Shown one piece after another: positions 1-13,600 of a DNA stretch of 64,000 nucleotides. A program made the translations under genes and the position numbers. Each line of letters starts with the position of its first letter. The stretch's first letter is position 1. The stretch is from Mytilisepta virgata (taxonomy: Eukaryota > Mollusca > Bivalvia > Mytilida > Mytilidae), in assembly GCA_028015205.1 (NCBI GenBank), contig CM051516.1:26712593-26776592 (forward strand), given 5' to 3'. Under the pieces are notes generated by a model. That model ran no database searches. It saw only the letters and a program-made list of their open reading frames with translations, and was not told the DNA's origin.

Positions 1-436
1 ACAAAAGCTGGTATGCCATTCAGACACTAATATTGTATAATTTTATTATTAAAACCAAACAAACAATGAAGATACATTTTGGTAAAAAGCCATTTTTATT
101 AATGTAATTTTCGGTATATAGGTCAGTACTTTTTTCATCTGAAGTGCTGGGTTCGACATATCTAAGATTTAAAAAAAATTTTTTTCTTCATGAACACCAA
201 TCCACACCCTATTGATACTATTACATGTAATAAAATGATACAAGAACTTTCCTTTGTAGTCCAAAAATTACGGTAATTCTGAATAAAATGGTAATTCGAC
301 CTATACGCAGCATCGACTGACAGTATGTCAATGAAGAAAAGAATCAATCATACAATACAATCTATGGGTTGATGGAGATTGATTATTAAAATCTTAAAAA
401 CATTGAACATGCAATTTATATTATGGATCAACTTAC

Positions 437-544
437 TTTGTCTCTGGACGTAAGGAACCGAGGGTCATCATTAAAAGCTTCTTTGACTAGAGCACTAAAT
501 CTGTTGAATAATTCTAATAACTGTTCTACATATTTCTCAGAATC
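437..544 (-). CDS. CUL5: CUL5 coding exon 9 (last in window)
   Basis: Acceptor TTTTGTAG and donor GTAAGT. It encodes residues 334-369 (DSEKYVEQLLELFNRFSALV, KEAFNDDPRFLTSRDK). The next family segment (AYKAVVN...) is not visible in positions 1-436, so the next exon lies left of the window. A plus-strand ORF over the same bases is a shadow. Confidence 0.96.
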
Positions 545-1777
545 CTACAAAAGACAAATATGTAAAAGGTGCCGAGACCAAAATAGAAATATAAATCTTA
601 TTTCTTTTTGACAGAATGAATTCTACCAAAAGTTTACAAAAAGGTATTGAGTAGATATATCTTTCAAAAGTTGAAGCATATTCCTTAATTAGTTTGTAAG
701 TAATATTAGTCTATGAAAATAAGTTAGATATAAAAGAGTGCTTCCAAAGTTTGCCGATAATTACAGAGGTCAGTGCCATTACTTTTCATGCGACACCAGG
801 AATAACAGATGGTCAATTATGGACTTATAATTTCGACGTTTGTCTTAGTTTTTTTTTATGAGGATGAATATAATGAGACTGTACATTCTGAAAGTATGGA
901 GGCCTCAGTGGCTGAATGGTCTAGGTAGATTGTCATGACTACTAATGATCACTAGCCTGTCAACACTGAGGTTGTGAGTTCGAATCTCACCTGTGACAGG
1001 TGCGTTTGACTCCGATCTTAATTGACAAGGATTGCCAATTTTCCTACCAAAGGTCGGTGGTTCTCTCCAGGTACTCTGGCTTCCTCCACCAATAATACCT
1101 GGCTGCTGCGGTATAGCCAAATGTGGTGAAAACGGCATAAAAAACCCCAACTAAACAAGCAAACAAACTGAAAGTATGTTACGAACCAGCAAGTTATATT
1201 ATTATTAACTTATTGTGGTCCTAGAAATGTTCATATCTGACTGTCATAAAACTCACTGTAGTTATGGACTCGGCTGCAGCCATCATGTCTGCCAGACCTT
1301 GATTAAAGATGTAATGCTCTAAATCTACTAACATCTGTGTTATACCATCTGGTACTCTGTCCATTAGACTAAACATCAGACGTAATTCTAAAAAATATCC
1401 AAATTTATTTACTGTACAGTTTACATTACCTGTATATTTTTTCTAATAATGTAATCAAGTTTTAGGCAATATGCATTGACAGTAAAAACTGAAATTTCAT
1501 ATCTAACCACGAAACAGTTTTTATAACACAAAATATATGTCCGAGAAAACATGTGTGAACATAAATTTTCATTTTGAAATTCCAGGTAATATAACAATAA
1601 TATACAATCATTCTTAGTTTTAATGTTGGTCTTGGAGAGAAACAGATTAACAACTGAAATAAAAAAAACTGTTCAGGAAGTCTGATTTTCACATGGAAGA
1701 CCATAATCAAATGATTTCAGCAACTATGATTTCACCTCATGAGTGCCTTCCCTCAACTGCTAACCCCCCCCCACCCC

Positions 1778-1809
<32 letters not shown>

Positions 1810-4662
1810 AACAAAACAAAAACAAACCCAAAAACAATACAAGAAGAAGAAAATAAAATTAAAGCCATTCCAACCTTTGTTACCAACATTAATAATAATA
1901 AGTGCCTCCTCCAACATACATATCATGGCCAATAGAGAAAAACATCAATACTGTCATTATAAAAAAAATGCTTTGTTCTGATATACAATAATGTAACACT
2001 TACTTTCTGTTTCGTTACTTTTGATCATTTGAGCACATTCTTTTAATATCGTTTCTTTAAATGCTGTCACCAATACTGTTACACAACACTCTGTCAGCTG
2101 TGAAATAAAAATGGGGATACATATATTTATTTGGTGAAGATTCAATACATTAAACAAACACAATACACATAAAAGTTCTGAGAAATCTAAGAAATTGATT
2201 CTTATACAAAATGAAACGTGGCAAATTTAGCAGACTGGATTTTTTTTCATCCCTCTTTTGAGTCGCCCCCTCATCTAATGTACATTGTTGAACTAACAGG
2301 GGTTTTCTGTTACAATGACACACATAATTATGCAAAAAGGCATTTCCCTGTACAAACTAAGGGTACAAGTTAACCTTCATAATATCAATTTATTATAAAT
2401 ATATATACTGAACCGCAAAAGAAACGTCGCACAAAATGACATGTTCACATACATTTATTTCAAAGTGACATTTATATATTTTAAATTAATTTTTACAAAA
2501 TTTAATGAATGATTTACAGTCTTTTGGTTACAATGTTCACAAAAACGTCACAATTGTCGCAACGTCACATGTTTTCAATGCTGTGCTCCCACGTCCGTTA
2601 ATAACGTGTATGTCCTCCACCGGCACCAATTACTGGGGCACATCTTCGGTACATGGAGTTGATGAGCCGATTAATAAACGCCATCGGAATACGTGCCCAT
2701 ACTCTCTGAAACGCTTGTGAAAGTTCAGCTGCAGTTGTCGGACTTGGCTGCTCATTATTCAACCGTCTTTGAACTTCGTCCCATAAATGTTCAATAGGGT
2801 TTAAATCTGGACTCAAAGCCGGCCAATCTATAACATTAATGTTATTCTGCTGTAGGAAGTCTCTTGTGGCTCTTGCGGTATGCGCACGTGCATTGTCCTG
2901 TTGGAAAGTCTTGTTTTGATGACGTGCGAAATGGGGCTGAACATGGGGTGTCAAGACTTGGTCGATGTAACGGGCAGCTGTTACGCCATTTCCTCTGCCT
3001 GGGCCAAGGTTCTGAAAGATGACTGGACCAAGGTTCTGAAAGATGACTGGACCAAGGTTCTGAAAGATGACTGGACCAAGTTTAACGTTAAGGCCAATTC
3101 CACCCCATACCATGATGCTAGGTCCTCCCCACGCGTCTGTTTCCAGAATGCAGCTGTCTTCGTAACGTTCCCCGCGTCTTCTCCACACTCTGGTTCTGCC
3201 ATCGGCTGTTGAAATGCAGTAACGGCTTTCGTCAGAGAAGATGATGTTACGCCATTGTCGATTTCGCCAATTCTGTCGCTGAGTGGCCCACTGAAGACGA
3301 GCTTGACGGTGTCGAGGAGTAAGAATAGGTCCTCTTGCTGGACGGCGACATCTCATGTTTCTAGCAGCTAATCGCCGACAAACCGTATCATCACTTATGG
3401 GTCGTCCATGTGTTCCAACAGTGTTTCTGGCAGTTTCGGCAGCTGGGGTGAACCGATTCATCAAATGGTGACGAACAATGCCTCTATTCTGTCTAGGGGT
3501 AGTGACTTGGGGTCTACCACTCCGTGGACGGTCATTTGTGCTGTTTGTTGCATTGTACTGTGTCCGTAGACGTTCAATTGTTCGAACAGCACAGTTGAAG
3601 TCGTTGGCAATAACTCTGGCAGATTGCCCAGCATCCAATCGACCAATGGCCTGTTCTCTCTGTTGTGGAGTCAGACGTGGCATAGCTTCTGTGTCAACAC
3701 TGATACTAACACTCTTTAATTTTCTGCGGCCTTTTATACCCATAAAGGAGCATGAATTTCACGAACATTTAAGATTTAAGAAAAATTACCGCCAAGTGTG
3801 TCCCACGAGCGGTTTTAGGTACGGTCGGTCCACGATATCAACTGAAAATTATTCAACCAAAAATTTAATTCACAGGTAATTTAATCTTACCTGGTGATGT
3901 AATCGTAATACTGATTATATAAAAATTTGTAAGGGTTCAGCGGAACCCAGTGTCTCGCCTACTTTTGATGTTGTCTATATTTTCAGTGTGATAGGTGAAT
4001 GCACATAATAGTAAAATTCCTGGATAGTTTAAGAAAGTTATTAAAATTTTAAAAACTTTAACCACAGAGTGAATGTAATGTTTCCTGGCAGAAAAACTAA
4101 GTCCATTTATAAGTAAAATACGGAAAATTTTTTTTTTTTTTACTAAATTTACTTCTGGATACTATATTATGATCATAAACAAGCTTCTGTCCAAGTTTGG
4201 TACAAATCCAGGATAGTTTAAGAAAGTTATTAAAATTTTGAAAACTTTAACCACAGAATGAATGTAATGTTTCCTGGCAGAAAAACTAAGTCCATTTATA
4301 AGTAATATACAGAAAAACTGGAATTTTTATTTTACAAAATTTACTTCTGGATACTATCTTATGATCATAAACAAGCTTCTGTCCAAGTTTGGTACAAATC
4401 CAGGATATTTTAAGAAAGTTATTAAAATTTTAAAAACTTTAACCACAGAGTGAATGTAATGTTTCCTGGCAGAAAAACTAAGTCCATTTATAAGTAAAAT
4501 ACGGAAAAACTGGAATTTTTTTTTTACAAAATTTCCTTCTGGATACTATCTTATGATCATAAACAAGCCTCTGTCCAAGTTTGGTAGAAATCCAGGATAG
4601 TTTAAGAAAGTTATTAAAATTTCAAAAACTTTAACCACAGGGTGAATATTTGTGGACGCCGC

Positions 4663-4698
<36 letters not shown>

Positions 4699-7600
4699 AA
4701 TGTAGGATCGCTATGTCTCGCTTTTTCGACAAAAGTCGAAGGCTCGACAAAAATCATTAATTAATATTTATTTTGAATTTTGCTAACATTTTGAAAAAGC
4801 GACGTTTCTTTTGCGGTTCAGTATATATACAATATGCTACTCATAAAATCAGTACTTGAAAATTTTTTAAATCACAGTTCACCTGTGTAAGGTGACCTCT
4901 TTGTTGTTATATTTAACCATACATACAATCAGACAGACTGCAAATTGTGTTTCAAAAGAGTCAGTTACCCAAATCTAATTCTATTAACCACCACATACCG
5001 TAGCAACAGAATTACACCCCCATCCCGTCTCCAGATATCGTCTTGCCCTAGCTTCCTCTTCCTTCAGTTTGGAGTCAGCGTATCTCATATAATTCTGTAC
5101 ACCATTAGCTTCTAAGTACTGTGGAGCCTTATATCTGTAAAATTTTTCTGTAGCCTCTAAATAGGCTTTCTCGAAATTTTCTCTGTAAATCTTTAATTTG
5201 TCTTCTACATCTGAGCTGAGATTAACTGTAATATATTATGCATTACAATTGCATAAATAGGCCTCAAACTATTATTTCTATGTTTCAATTCAATAACACA
5301 AAATCACAAAAATCCTCAATTTTGCTACTGGGGTCCCTGACTGGTTCCAGGACATTAATAGGACAGATACATTGAAGATTGAAAATGAGGTCACACAATT
5401 GAAGCCATACAAATGTTTCTGAATGGGACCGTAGTGCTTTTGCTTATATAATAACTGTTCACAGGTTGTAATTCTTGCCAATTAACAACAGAAGCATTAA
5501 GTATACATTATAACACATGTATTCTAGAAGATAGCATCCTCATTTCATTGTACATGTATGCAATGCCCTGATGAAATTATATGGCTAGAACTATTGAGAC
5601 CATTTTTTTCGATACAATAGTCTAAACTTTTACCAGTAGTTGATAAATTTTGGAATTATTTTAAAAGTATGGTTTCAAACCCCTCCAATGCAAAAAGAAC
5701 ATTTATGAATTTAAGCTACGGTACCGTCTTTAATCCAGTTAGTATCATCTTGTTTTTTGGCTTTCCAAAAGTTTGGTCACAAATATAACCAATGAAGGAT
5801 AATCTAGAATGCCGATGCACTCAAGCAATGTTGTATATTAGGTCAACTCCAATGAACGTCCAGGATTAATCTTCCTCTTATCAGGAAATTCTGCACCTTT
5901 TCAGTTCCATCCGAAGACTTACCATATGATTCCCTTACTCCTATAACTAGTAAGACTTACCCTATGATTCCCTTACTCCTATAACTAAAAAGACTTGCCA
6001 CATGATTCCCTTACTCCTATAACTAGTAAGACTTACCCTATGATTCCCTTACTCCTATAACTAGTAAGACTTACCATATGACCCCCTTACTCCTATAACT
6101 AGTAAGACTTACCCTATGATTCCCTTACTCTTATAACTAGTAAGACTTACCATATGATTCCCTTACTCCTATAACTAGTAAGACTTACCATATGACCCCC
6201 TTACTCCTATAACTAAATATACTTACCCTATGATTCCCTTACTCCTATAACTAGTAAGACTAGCAAAGTTGTATATTAGGTTTACTCCAATGAACATACA
6301 GGATTAATCTTCCTTTTATCAGGAAATTCTGCACCTTTTCAGTTCCATCCGAAGACTTACCATATGATTCCCTAACTTCTATAACTAGTAAGACTTACCA
6401 TATGATTGCCTTACTCCTATAACTAGTAAGACTTCCCTATGATTGCCTTACTCCTGTAACTAGTAAGACTTACCCTATGATTCCCTTACTCCTATAACTA
6501 GTAAGACTTACCATATGATTCTCTTACTCCTATAACTAACAAGAGGCTCTCAAGAGCCTGAATCGCTCACCAGGTAAACAATGCACTATAAACTAAATCT
6601 CATCATCACCATTCACTAAGGATACCATGTTTACTTTAAAAACCAAATATTGTTGAAATCCGAGCAAGTGTAAAAAAATGGCGGGAAAATGGCAGCCATT
6701 TTAAAAATGGCCGTCCAAAACAAACTTTCATCATCACCATTCAACTCGGGATACCATGTTTACCTTGAAAGTAGCTTTCATCTTCATTTTCTTTCTATAA
6801 TTCAAAAAAAATGACCCCTATGTTCTATTTTTAGTAAGAGCGGACATGTTTTTCGACCAATCAAAAATCCAAGCATTAACTTTTTGCAGGATACCCTAAG
6901 GAACAATCTTACCAATTTTCATTTGATTTTCAATAGTAGTTTCAGAGAAGAAGATTTTTACAATAATAACATAAAAAAAAAGCCAAAAATGTCAAACAAT
7001 GAGTGCTGACCACAGCCAGTTTCAAAACTAATTTCACAAAAAATATATAAATATATACATCTAATGAAAGTTATTTTTAAGTACTATTGTATATTGAGGT
7101 AACATTGAATTTATATTTTAATAAATAGCCATTTAAAAACAAATTTACACGCAATCAAAAACTTTTTTTCATTTTCTACAGTTTGCCATCTATAAGGCAT
7201 CAACAGTTATTTTGACATTTAAGGGACAAAACTTTAACTCCTAAAGGGCTCATTTAAACATTTTGCAAACTAAGGGAAATGCTGTGAAAATGGTCAATTT
7301 TGATGTTCTAAGGGGAATAACTCCTAAAAGGAATGATCATACAACTTAAGTACAAATTTCAAAAAAAAAATCAAGAAAAAGGGCAATAACTCCTACATGG
7401 GTGGTTACATCTTCTTCAAAATTTCAAAGCAGGTAGATCTTGAGGTGTTGAACACTTTAGCTTCCCATCAGAATTTTGATATCTGTCACCATTTTTGAGT
7501 TATTTGCAAAAAACTGCAATTTACCCCTATGTTCTATTTTTAGCCATGGCAGCCATGTTTTTTTACAAATCAAAAATCCAAATGATAGTTTAGTAGCACT

Positions 7601-10600
7601 CATGCCAAGGAACAACTACACTAAGTTTGGTTGCAATTAAACTTATGGTGTAAGAGGAGTTAACGATTTTATTACAATGAATAAAGACTGCAAAAATGGT
7701 CAATTTTGACGATCTAAGGGGAATAACTCCTAAAAGGAACGAACCTACAACTTCGATCCTGTTACAAATTTTGTAGATCTTTGTGTGCCTAACAATATGA
7801 AATTTAAATTTTTCAAATTTCCTTTATAGTATCCAAGATATTGAGCTTAATAAGTGCAAAATTTGGAAAAAATGCAGAAAAAGGGCAATAACTCCTACAT
7901 GGGTCATTGGATCTTCTTCAAAATTTCAGGGCAGGTAGATCTTGAGGTGCTGAACACTTTTACCCTTGCCAGAATTTTGATATCTGTTATGGTTTTTGAG
8001 TTATTTGCAAAAAACTGCAATTTACCCCTATGTTCTATTTTTAGCCTTGGCGGCCATGTTTTTTTACGAATCAAAAATCCAAATGATAGTTTTGTAGCAC
8101 ATATACCAATAAACAACTGTACGAAGTTTGGTTGCAATTGGTCTTATGGTGTCAGAGGAGTTAACGTTTGAAAAAGTTTACGGACGGACGACGGACGACG
8201 GACGGACGGACGACGGACGCCAAGTGATGGCAATAGCTCACATGACCCTTTGGGTCTGGTGAGCTAAAAAGGGCAATAACTCCTACATGGGTGGTTACAT
8301 CTTCTTCAAAATTTCAAAGCAGGTAGATCTTGAGGTGTTGAACACTTTAGCTTCCCATCAGAATTTTGATATCTGTCACCATTTTTGAGTTATTTGCAAA
8401 AAACTGCAATTTACCCCTATGTTCTATTTTTAGCCATGGCAGCCATGTTTTTTTACAAATCAAAAATCCAAACGATAGTTTAGTAGCACTCATGCCAAGG
8501 AACAACTACACTAAGTTTGGTTGCAATTAAACTTATGGTGTAAGAGGAGTTAACGATTTTATTACAATGAATAAAGACTGCAAAAATGGTCAATTTTGAC
8601 GATCTAAGGGGAATAAATCCTAAAAGGAACGAACCTACAACTTCGATCCTGTTACAAATTTTGTAGATCTTTGTGTGCCTAACAATATGAAATTTAAATT
8701 TTTCAAATTTCCTTTATAGTATCCAAGATATTGAGCTTAATAAGTGCAAAATTTGGAAAAAATGCAGAAAAAGGGCAATAACTCCTACATGGGTCGTTGG
8801 ATCTTCTTCAAAACTTCAGGGCAGGTAGATCTTGAGGTGCTAAACACTTTTACCCTATGACAGAATTTTGATATCTGTTATGGTTTTTGAGTTATTTGCA
8901 AAAAACTGCAATTTACCCCTATGTTCTATTTTTAGCCATGGTGGCCATGTTTTTTCACGAATCAAAAATCCAAACGATAGTTTTGTAGCACATATACCAA
9001 TAAACAACTGTACAAAGTTTGGTTGCAATTGGTCTTATGGTGTCAGAGGAGTTAACGTTTGAAAAAGTTTACGGACGGACGACGGACGACGGACGGACGG
9101 ACGACGGACGCCAAGTGATGGCAATAGCTCACATGACCCTTCGGGTCTGGTGAGCTAAAAACCAAATATTGTTGAAATCCGAGCAAGTGTAAAACAAGAG
9201 GCTCTCAAGAGCCTGAATCGCTCACCTGGCAAACAATGCACTATAAACTAAATCTCATCATCACCATTCACTAAGGATACCATGTTTACTTTAAAAACGA
9301 AATATTGTTGAAATCCGAGCAAGTGTAAAAAATGGCGGGAAAGTGGCAGCCATTTTAAAAATGGCCGTCCAAAACAAACTTTCATCATCAGCATTCAACT
9401 TGGGATACCATGTTTACCTTGAAAGTAGCTTTCGTCTTCATTTTCTTTCTATAATTCAGGAAAAAATAAGCAAAAACAGCATTTTGACCCCTATGTTCTA
9501 TTTTTAGTAAGGGCGGACATGTTTTTCGACTAATCAAAAATCCAAGCATTACCTTTTTGCAGGATACCCTAAGGAACAATCTTACCAAGTTTCATTTGAT
9601 TTCGAATAGTAGTTTCAGAGAAGAAGATTTTTGAAATAATAACATAAAAAAAAGCCAAAAAATGTCAAACAAGAGGCTCTCAAGAGCCTGAATCGCTCAC
9701 CTGGCAAACAATGCACTATAAACTAAATCTCATCATCACCATTCACTAAGGATACCATGTTTACTTTAAAAACGAAATATTGTTGAAATCCGAGCAAGTG
9801 TAAAAAATGGCGGGAAAGTGGCAGCCATTTTAAAAATGGCCGTCCAAAACAAACTTTCATCATCACCATTCAACTTGGGATACCATGTTTACCTTGAAAG
9901 TAGCTTTCGTCTTCATTTTCTTTCTATAATTCAGGAAAAAATAAGCAAAAACAGCATTTTGACCCCTATGTTCTATTTTTAGTAAGGGCGGACATGTTTT
10001 TCGACTAATCAAAAATCCAAGCATTAACTTTTTGCAGGATACCCTAAGGAACAATCTTACCAAGTTTCATTTGATTTCGAATAGTAGTTTCAGAGAAGAA
10101 GATTTTTGAAATAATAACATAAAAAAAAGCCAAAAAATGTCAAAAAAGGGCAATAACTCTAACATCAGTTGACAGATTTTCACGCAAATCAGCACACAGG
10201 TAGCTCTCATCATGCTGAACACTTTCAACTTGCCAGAATTTGCCGTAACCTAATGATTTTTGAGATATTTGCGAAGAACTGTTGTTTGACCCCTATGTTC
10301 TATTTTTAGTAACAGTGGCCATGTTTTTCGACGGATCAAAAATCGAAGCATAAACTTTTTGCAGGATACCCTAAGGAACAATCTTACCAAGTTTCATTTG
10401 ATTTTGAATAGCAGTTTCAGAGAAGAAGATTTTTGAAATAATAACATAAAAAAAACTGTTGTTTGACCCCTATGTTCTATTTTTAGCAACAGTGGCCATG
10501 TTTTTCGACGGATCAAAAATCGAAGCATAAAGTTTGTGCAGGATACCCTAAGGAACAATCATGCTAAGTTTTATCCAAATCCATTCAGTAGTTTCAGAGG

Positions 10601-13600
10601 AGAAGATTTTTTAAATAATAACATAAAAAAAAGCCAAAAATGTCAAAAAAAGGGCAATAACTCCTACATGGGTCGTTGGATCTTCTTCAAAATTTCAGGG
10701 CAGGTAGATCTTGAGGTGCTGAACATTTTTACCCTATGCCAGAATTTTGATATCTGTGACCGTTTCTGACTTATTTGCAAAAAACTGCGATTTACCCCTA
10801 TGTTCTATTTTTAGCCATGACGGCCATGTTTTTATACGAATCAAAAATCCAAACAACAGATTTGTAGCACCCATACCAATTAATAACTGTACCAAGTTTG
10901 GTTGCAGTTGGACTTATGGTGTTGGAGGAGTTAACGTTTGAAAAAGTTAACGGACGACGGACGGACGGACGACGGACGGACGACGGACGCCAAGTGATGG
11001 CAATAGCTCACATGACCCTTCGGGTCAGGTGAGCTAAAAATGGCGGGAAAATGGCAGCCATTTTAAAAATGGCCGTCCAAAACAAACTTTCATCATCACC
11101 ATTCAACTCGGGATACCATGTTTACCTTGAAAGTAGCTTTCATCTTCATTTTCTTTCTATAATTCAGAAAAAAATAGCAAAAAACAGCATTTTGACCCCT
11201 ATGTTCTATTTTTAGTAAGAGTGGACATGTTTTTCGACCAATCAAAAATCCAAGCATTAACTTTTTGCAGGATACCCTAAGGAACAATCTTACCAATTTT
11301 CATTTGATTTTCAATAGTAGTTTCAGAGAAGAAGATTTTTGAAATAATAACATAAAAAAAAAAGCCAAAAATGTCAAACAATGAGTGCTGACCACAGCCA
11401 GTTTCAAAACTAATTTCACAAAAAATATATAAATATATACATCTAATGAAAGTTATTTTTAAGTACTATTGTATCTTGAGGTAACATTGAATTTCTATTT
11501 TAATAAATAGCCATTTAAAAACAAATTTACACGCAATCAAAAGCTTTTTTTCATTTTCTACAGTTTGCCATCTATAAGGCATCAACAGTTATTTTGACAT
11601 TTAAGGGACAAAACTTTAACTCCTAAAGGGCTCATTTAAACATTTTGCAAACTAAGGGAAATGCTGTGAAAATGGTCAATTTTGATGTTCTAAGGGGAAT
11701 AACTCCTAAAAGGAATGATCATACAACTTAATAAGTACAAATTTCAAAAAAAAAATCAAGAAAAAGGGCAATAACTCCTACATGGGTGGTTACATCTTCT
11801 TCAAAATTTCAAAGCAGGTAGATCTTGAGGTGTTGAACACTTTAGCTTCCCATCAGAATTTTGATATCTGTCACCATTTTTGAGTTATTTGCAAAAAACT
11901 GCAATTTACCCCTATGTTCTATTTTTAGCCATGGCAGCCATGTTTTTTTACAAATCAAAAATCCAAACGATAGTTTAGTAGCACTCATGCCAAGGAACAA
12001 CTACACTAAGTTTGGTTGCAATTAAACTTATGGTGTAAGAGGAGTTAACGATTTTATTACAATGAATAAAGACTGCAAAAATGGTCAATTTTGACGTTCT
12101 AAGAGGAATAACTCCTAAAAGGAACGAACCTACAACTTCGATCCTGTTACAAATTTTGTAGATCTTTGTGTGCCTAACAATATGAAATTTAAATTTTTCA
12201 AATTTCCTTTATAGTATCCAAGATATTGAGCTTAATAAGTGCAAAATTTGGAAAAAATGCAGAAAAAGGGCAATAACTCCTACATGGGTCGTTGGATCTT
12301 CTTCAAAATTTCAGGGCAGGTAGATCTTGAGGTGCTGAACACTTTTACCCTATGACAGAATTTTGATATCTGTTATGGTTTTTGAGTTATTTGCAAAAAA
12401 CTGCAATTTACCCCTATGTTCTATTTTTAGCCATGGCGGCCATGTTTTTTTACGAATCAAAAATCCAAACGATAGTTTTGTAGCACATATACCAATAAAC
12501 AACTGTACGAAGTTTGGTTGCAATTGGTCTTATGGTGTCAGAGGAGTTAACGTTTGAAAAAGTTTACGGACGGACGACGGACGATGGACGACGGACGGAC
12601 GGACGACGGACGGACGACGGACGCCAAGTGATGGCAATAGCTCACATGACCCTTCGGGTCTGGTGAGCTAAAAAGACTTACCCTTTGATTCCCTTACTCC
12701 TATATCTACTAAGACTTACCATATGATTCCCTTACTCCTATAACTAGTAAGACTTCCCATGATTTCCTTCCTCCTATAACTAAAAATACTTACCCTATGA
12801 TTCCCTTACTCCTATAACTAGTAAGACTTCCCTATGATTCCCTTACTCCTATAACTAGTAAGACTTACCACATGATTCTCTTACTCCTATAACTAAAAAT
12901 ACTTACCCTATGATTCCCTTACTCCTATAACTAGTAAGACTTCCCTATGATTCCCTTACTCCTATAACTACTAAGACTTACCATATGATTCCCTTACTCC
13001 TATAAGTAGTAAGACTTACCATATGATTCCCTTACTCCTATAACTAGTAAGACTTACCATATGATTTCCTTCCTCCTATAACTAAATATACTTACCCTAT
13101 GATTCCCTTACTCCTATAACTAGTAAGACTTCCCTATGATTCCCTTACTCCTATAACTAAAAAGACTTAGCCTTTGATTCCCTTACTCCTATAACTACTA
13201 AGACTTACCATAAGAATCCCTTACTCCTATAACTAGTAAGACTTACCATATGATTCCCTTACTCCTATAACTAGTAGGACTTGCCATATGATTCTTTTAC
13301 TCCTATAACTAGTAAGACTTACCATATGATTGCTTTACTCCTATAACTAGTAAGACTTCCCTATGATTCCCTTACTCCTATAACTAGTAGGACTTACCAT
13401 ATGATTCCCTTACTCCTATAACTAGTAAGACTTACCATATGATTGCTTTACTCCTATAACTAGTAAGACTTACCCTATGATTCCCTTACTCCTATAACTA
13501 GTAAGACTTACCATATGATTCCCTTCCTCCTATAACTAAAAATATTTACCCTATGATTCCCTTACTCCTATAACTAGTAAGACTTACCATATGATTCCCT

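Larger units (their letters stand above)
2408..4821 (-). mobile_element. Tc1-like DNA transposon with a nested insertion
   Basis: Terminal inverted repeats match: CTGAACCGCAAAAGAAACG at 2408 and its reverse complement ending at 4821, each flanked by TA. The transposase frame is inside on the minus strand. The right side is lengthened by a nested pearl-like element at about 3926-4760, which explains the 2.4-kb size against a usual 1.3-1.7 kb. Located in CUL5 intron 6 (between exons 6 and 7). Confidence 0.92.

Noticed and set aside
900..990. A functional tRNA gene
   Set aside because: Box A and B-like motifs exist but spacing, the lack of a foldable cloverleaf and the attached body with CAAA tail indicate a SINE.
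1693..1981. Proline/lysine-rich ORFs
   Set aside because: They translate a C tract followed by an A-rich tract in a CUL5 intron.
2880..3212. 110-codon plus-strand ORF
   Set aside because: Shadow of the Tc1-like transposase on the other strand.
7854..12557. Repeated small ORFs (MISVMVFELFAKN, MVRLFLRVSCKK types)
   Set aside because: They recur wherever the hairpin-ended repeat recurs, on both strands, with no splice context or family similarity.
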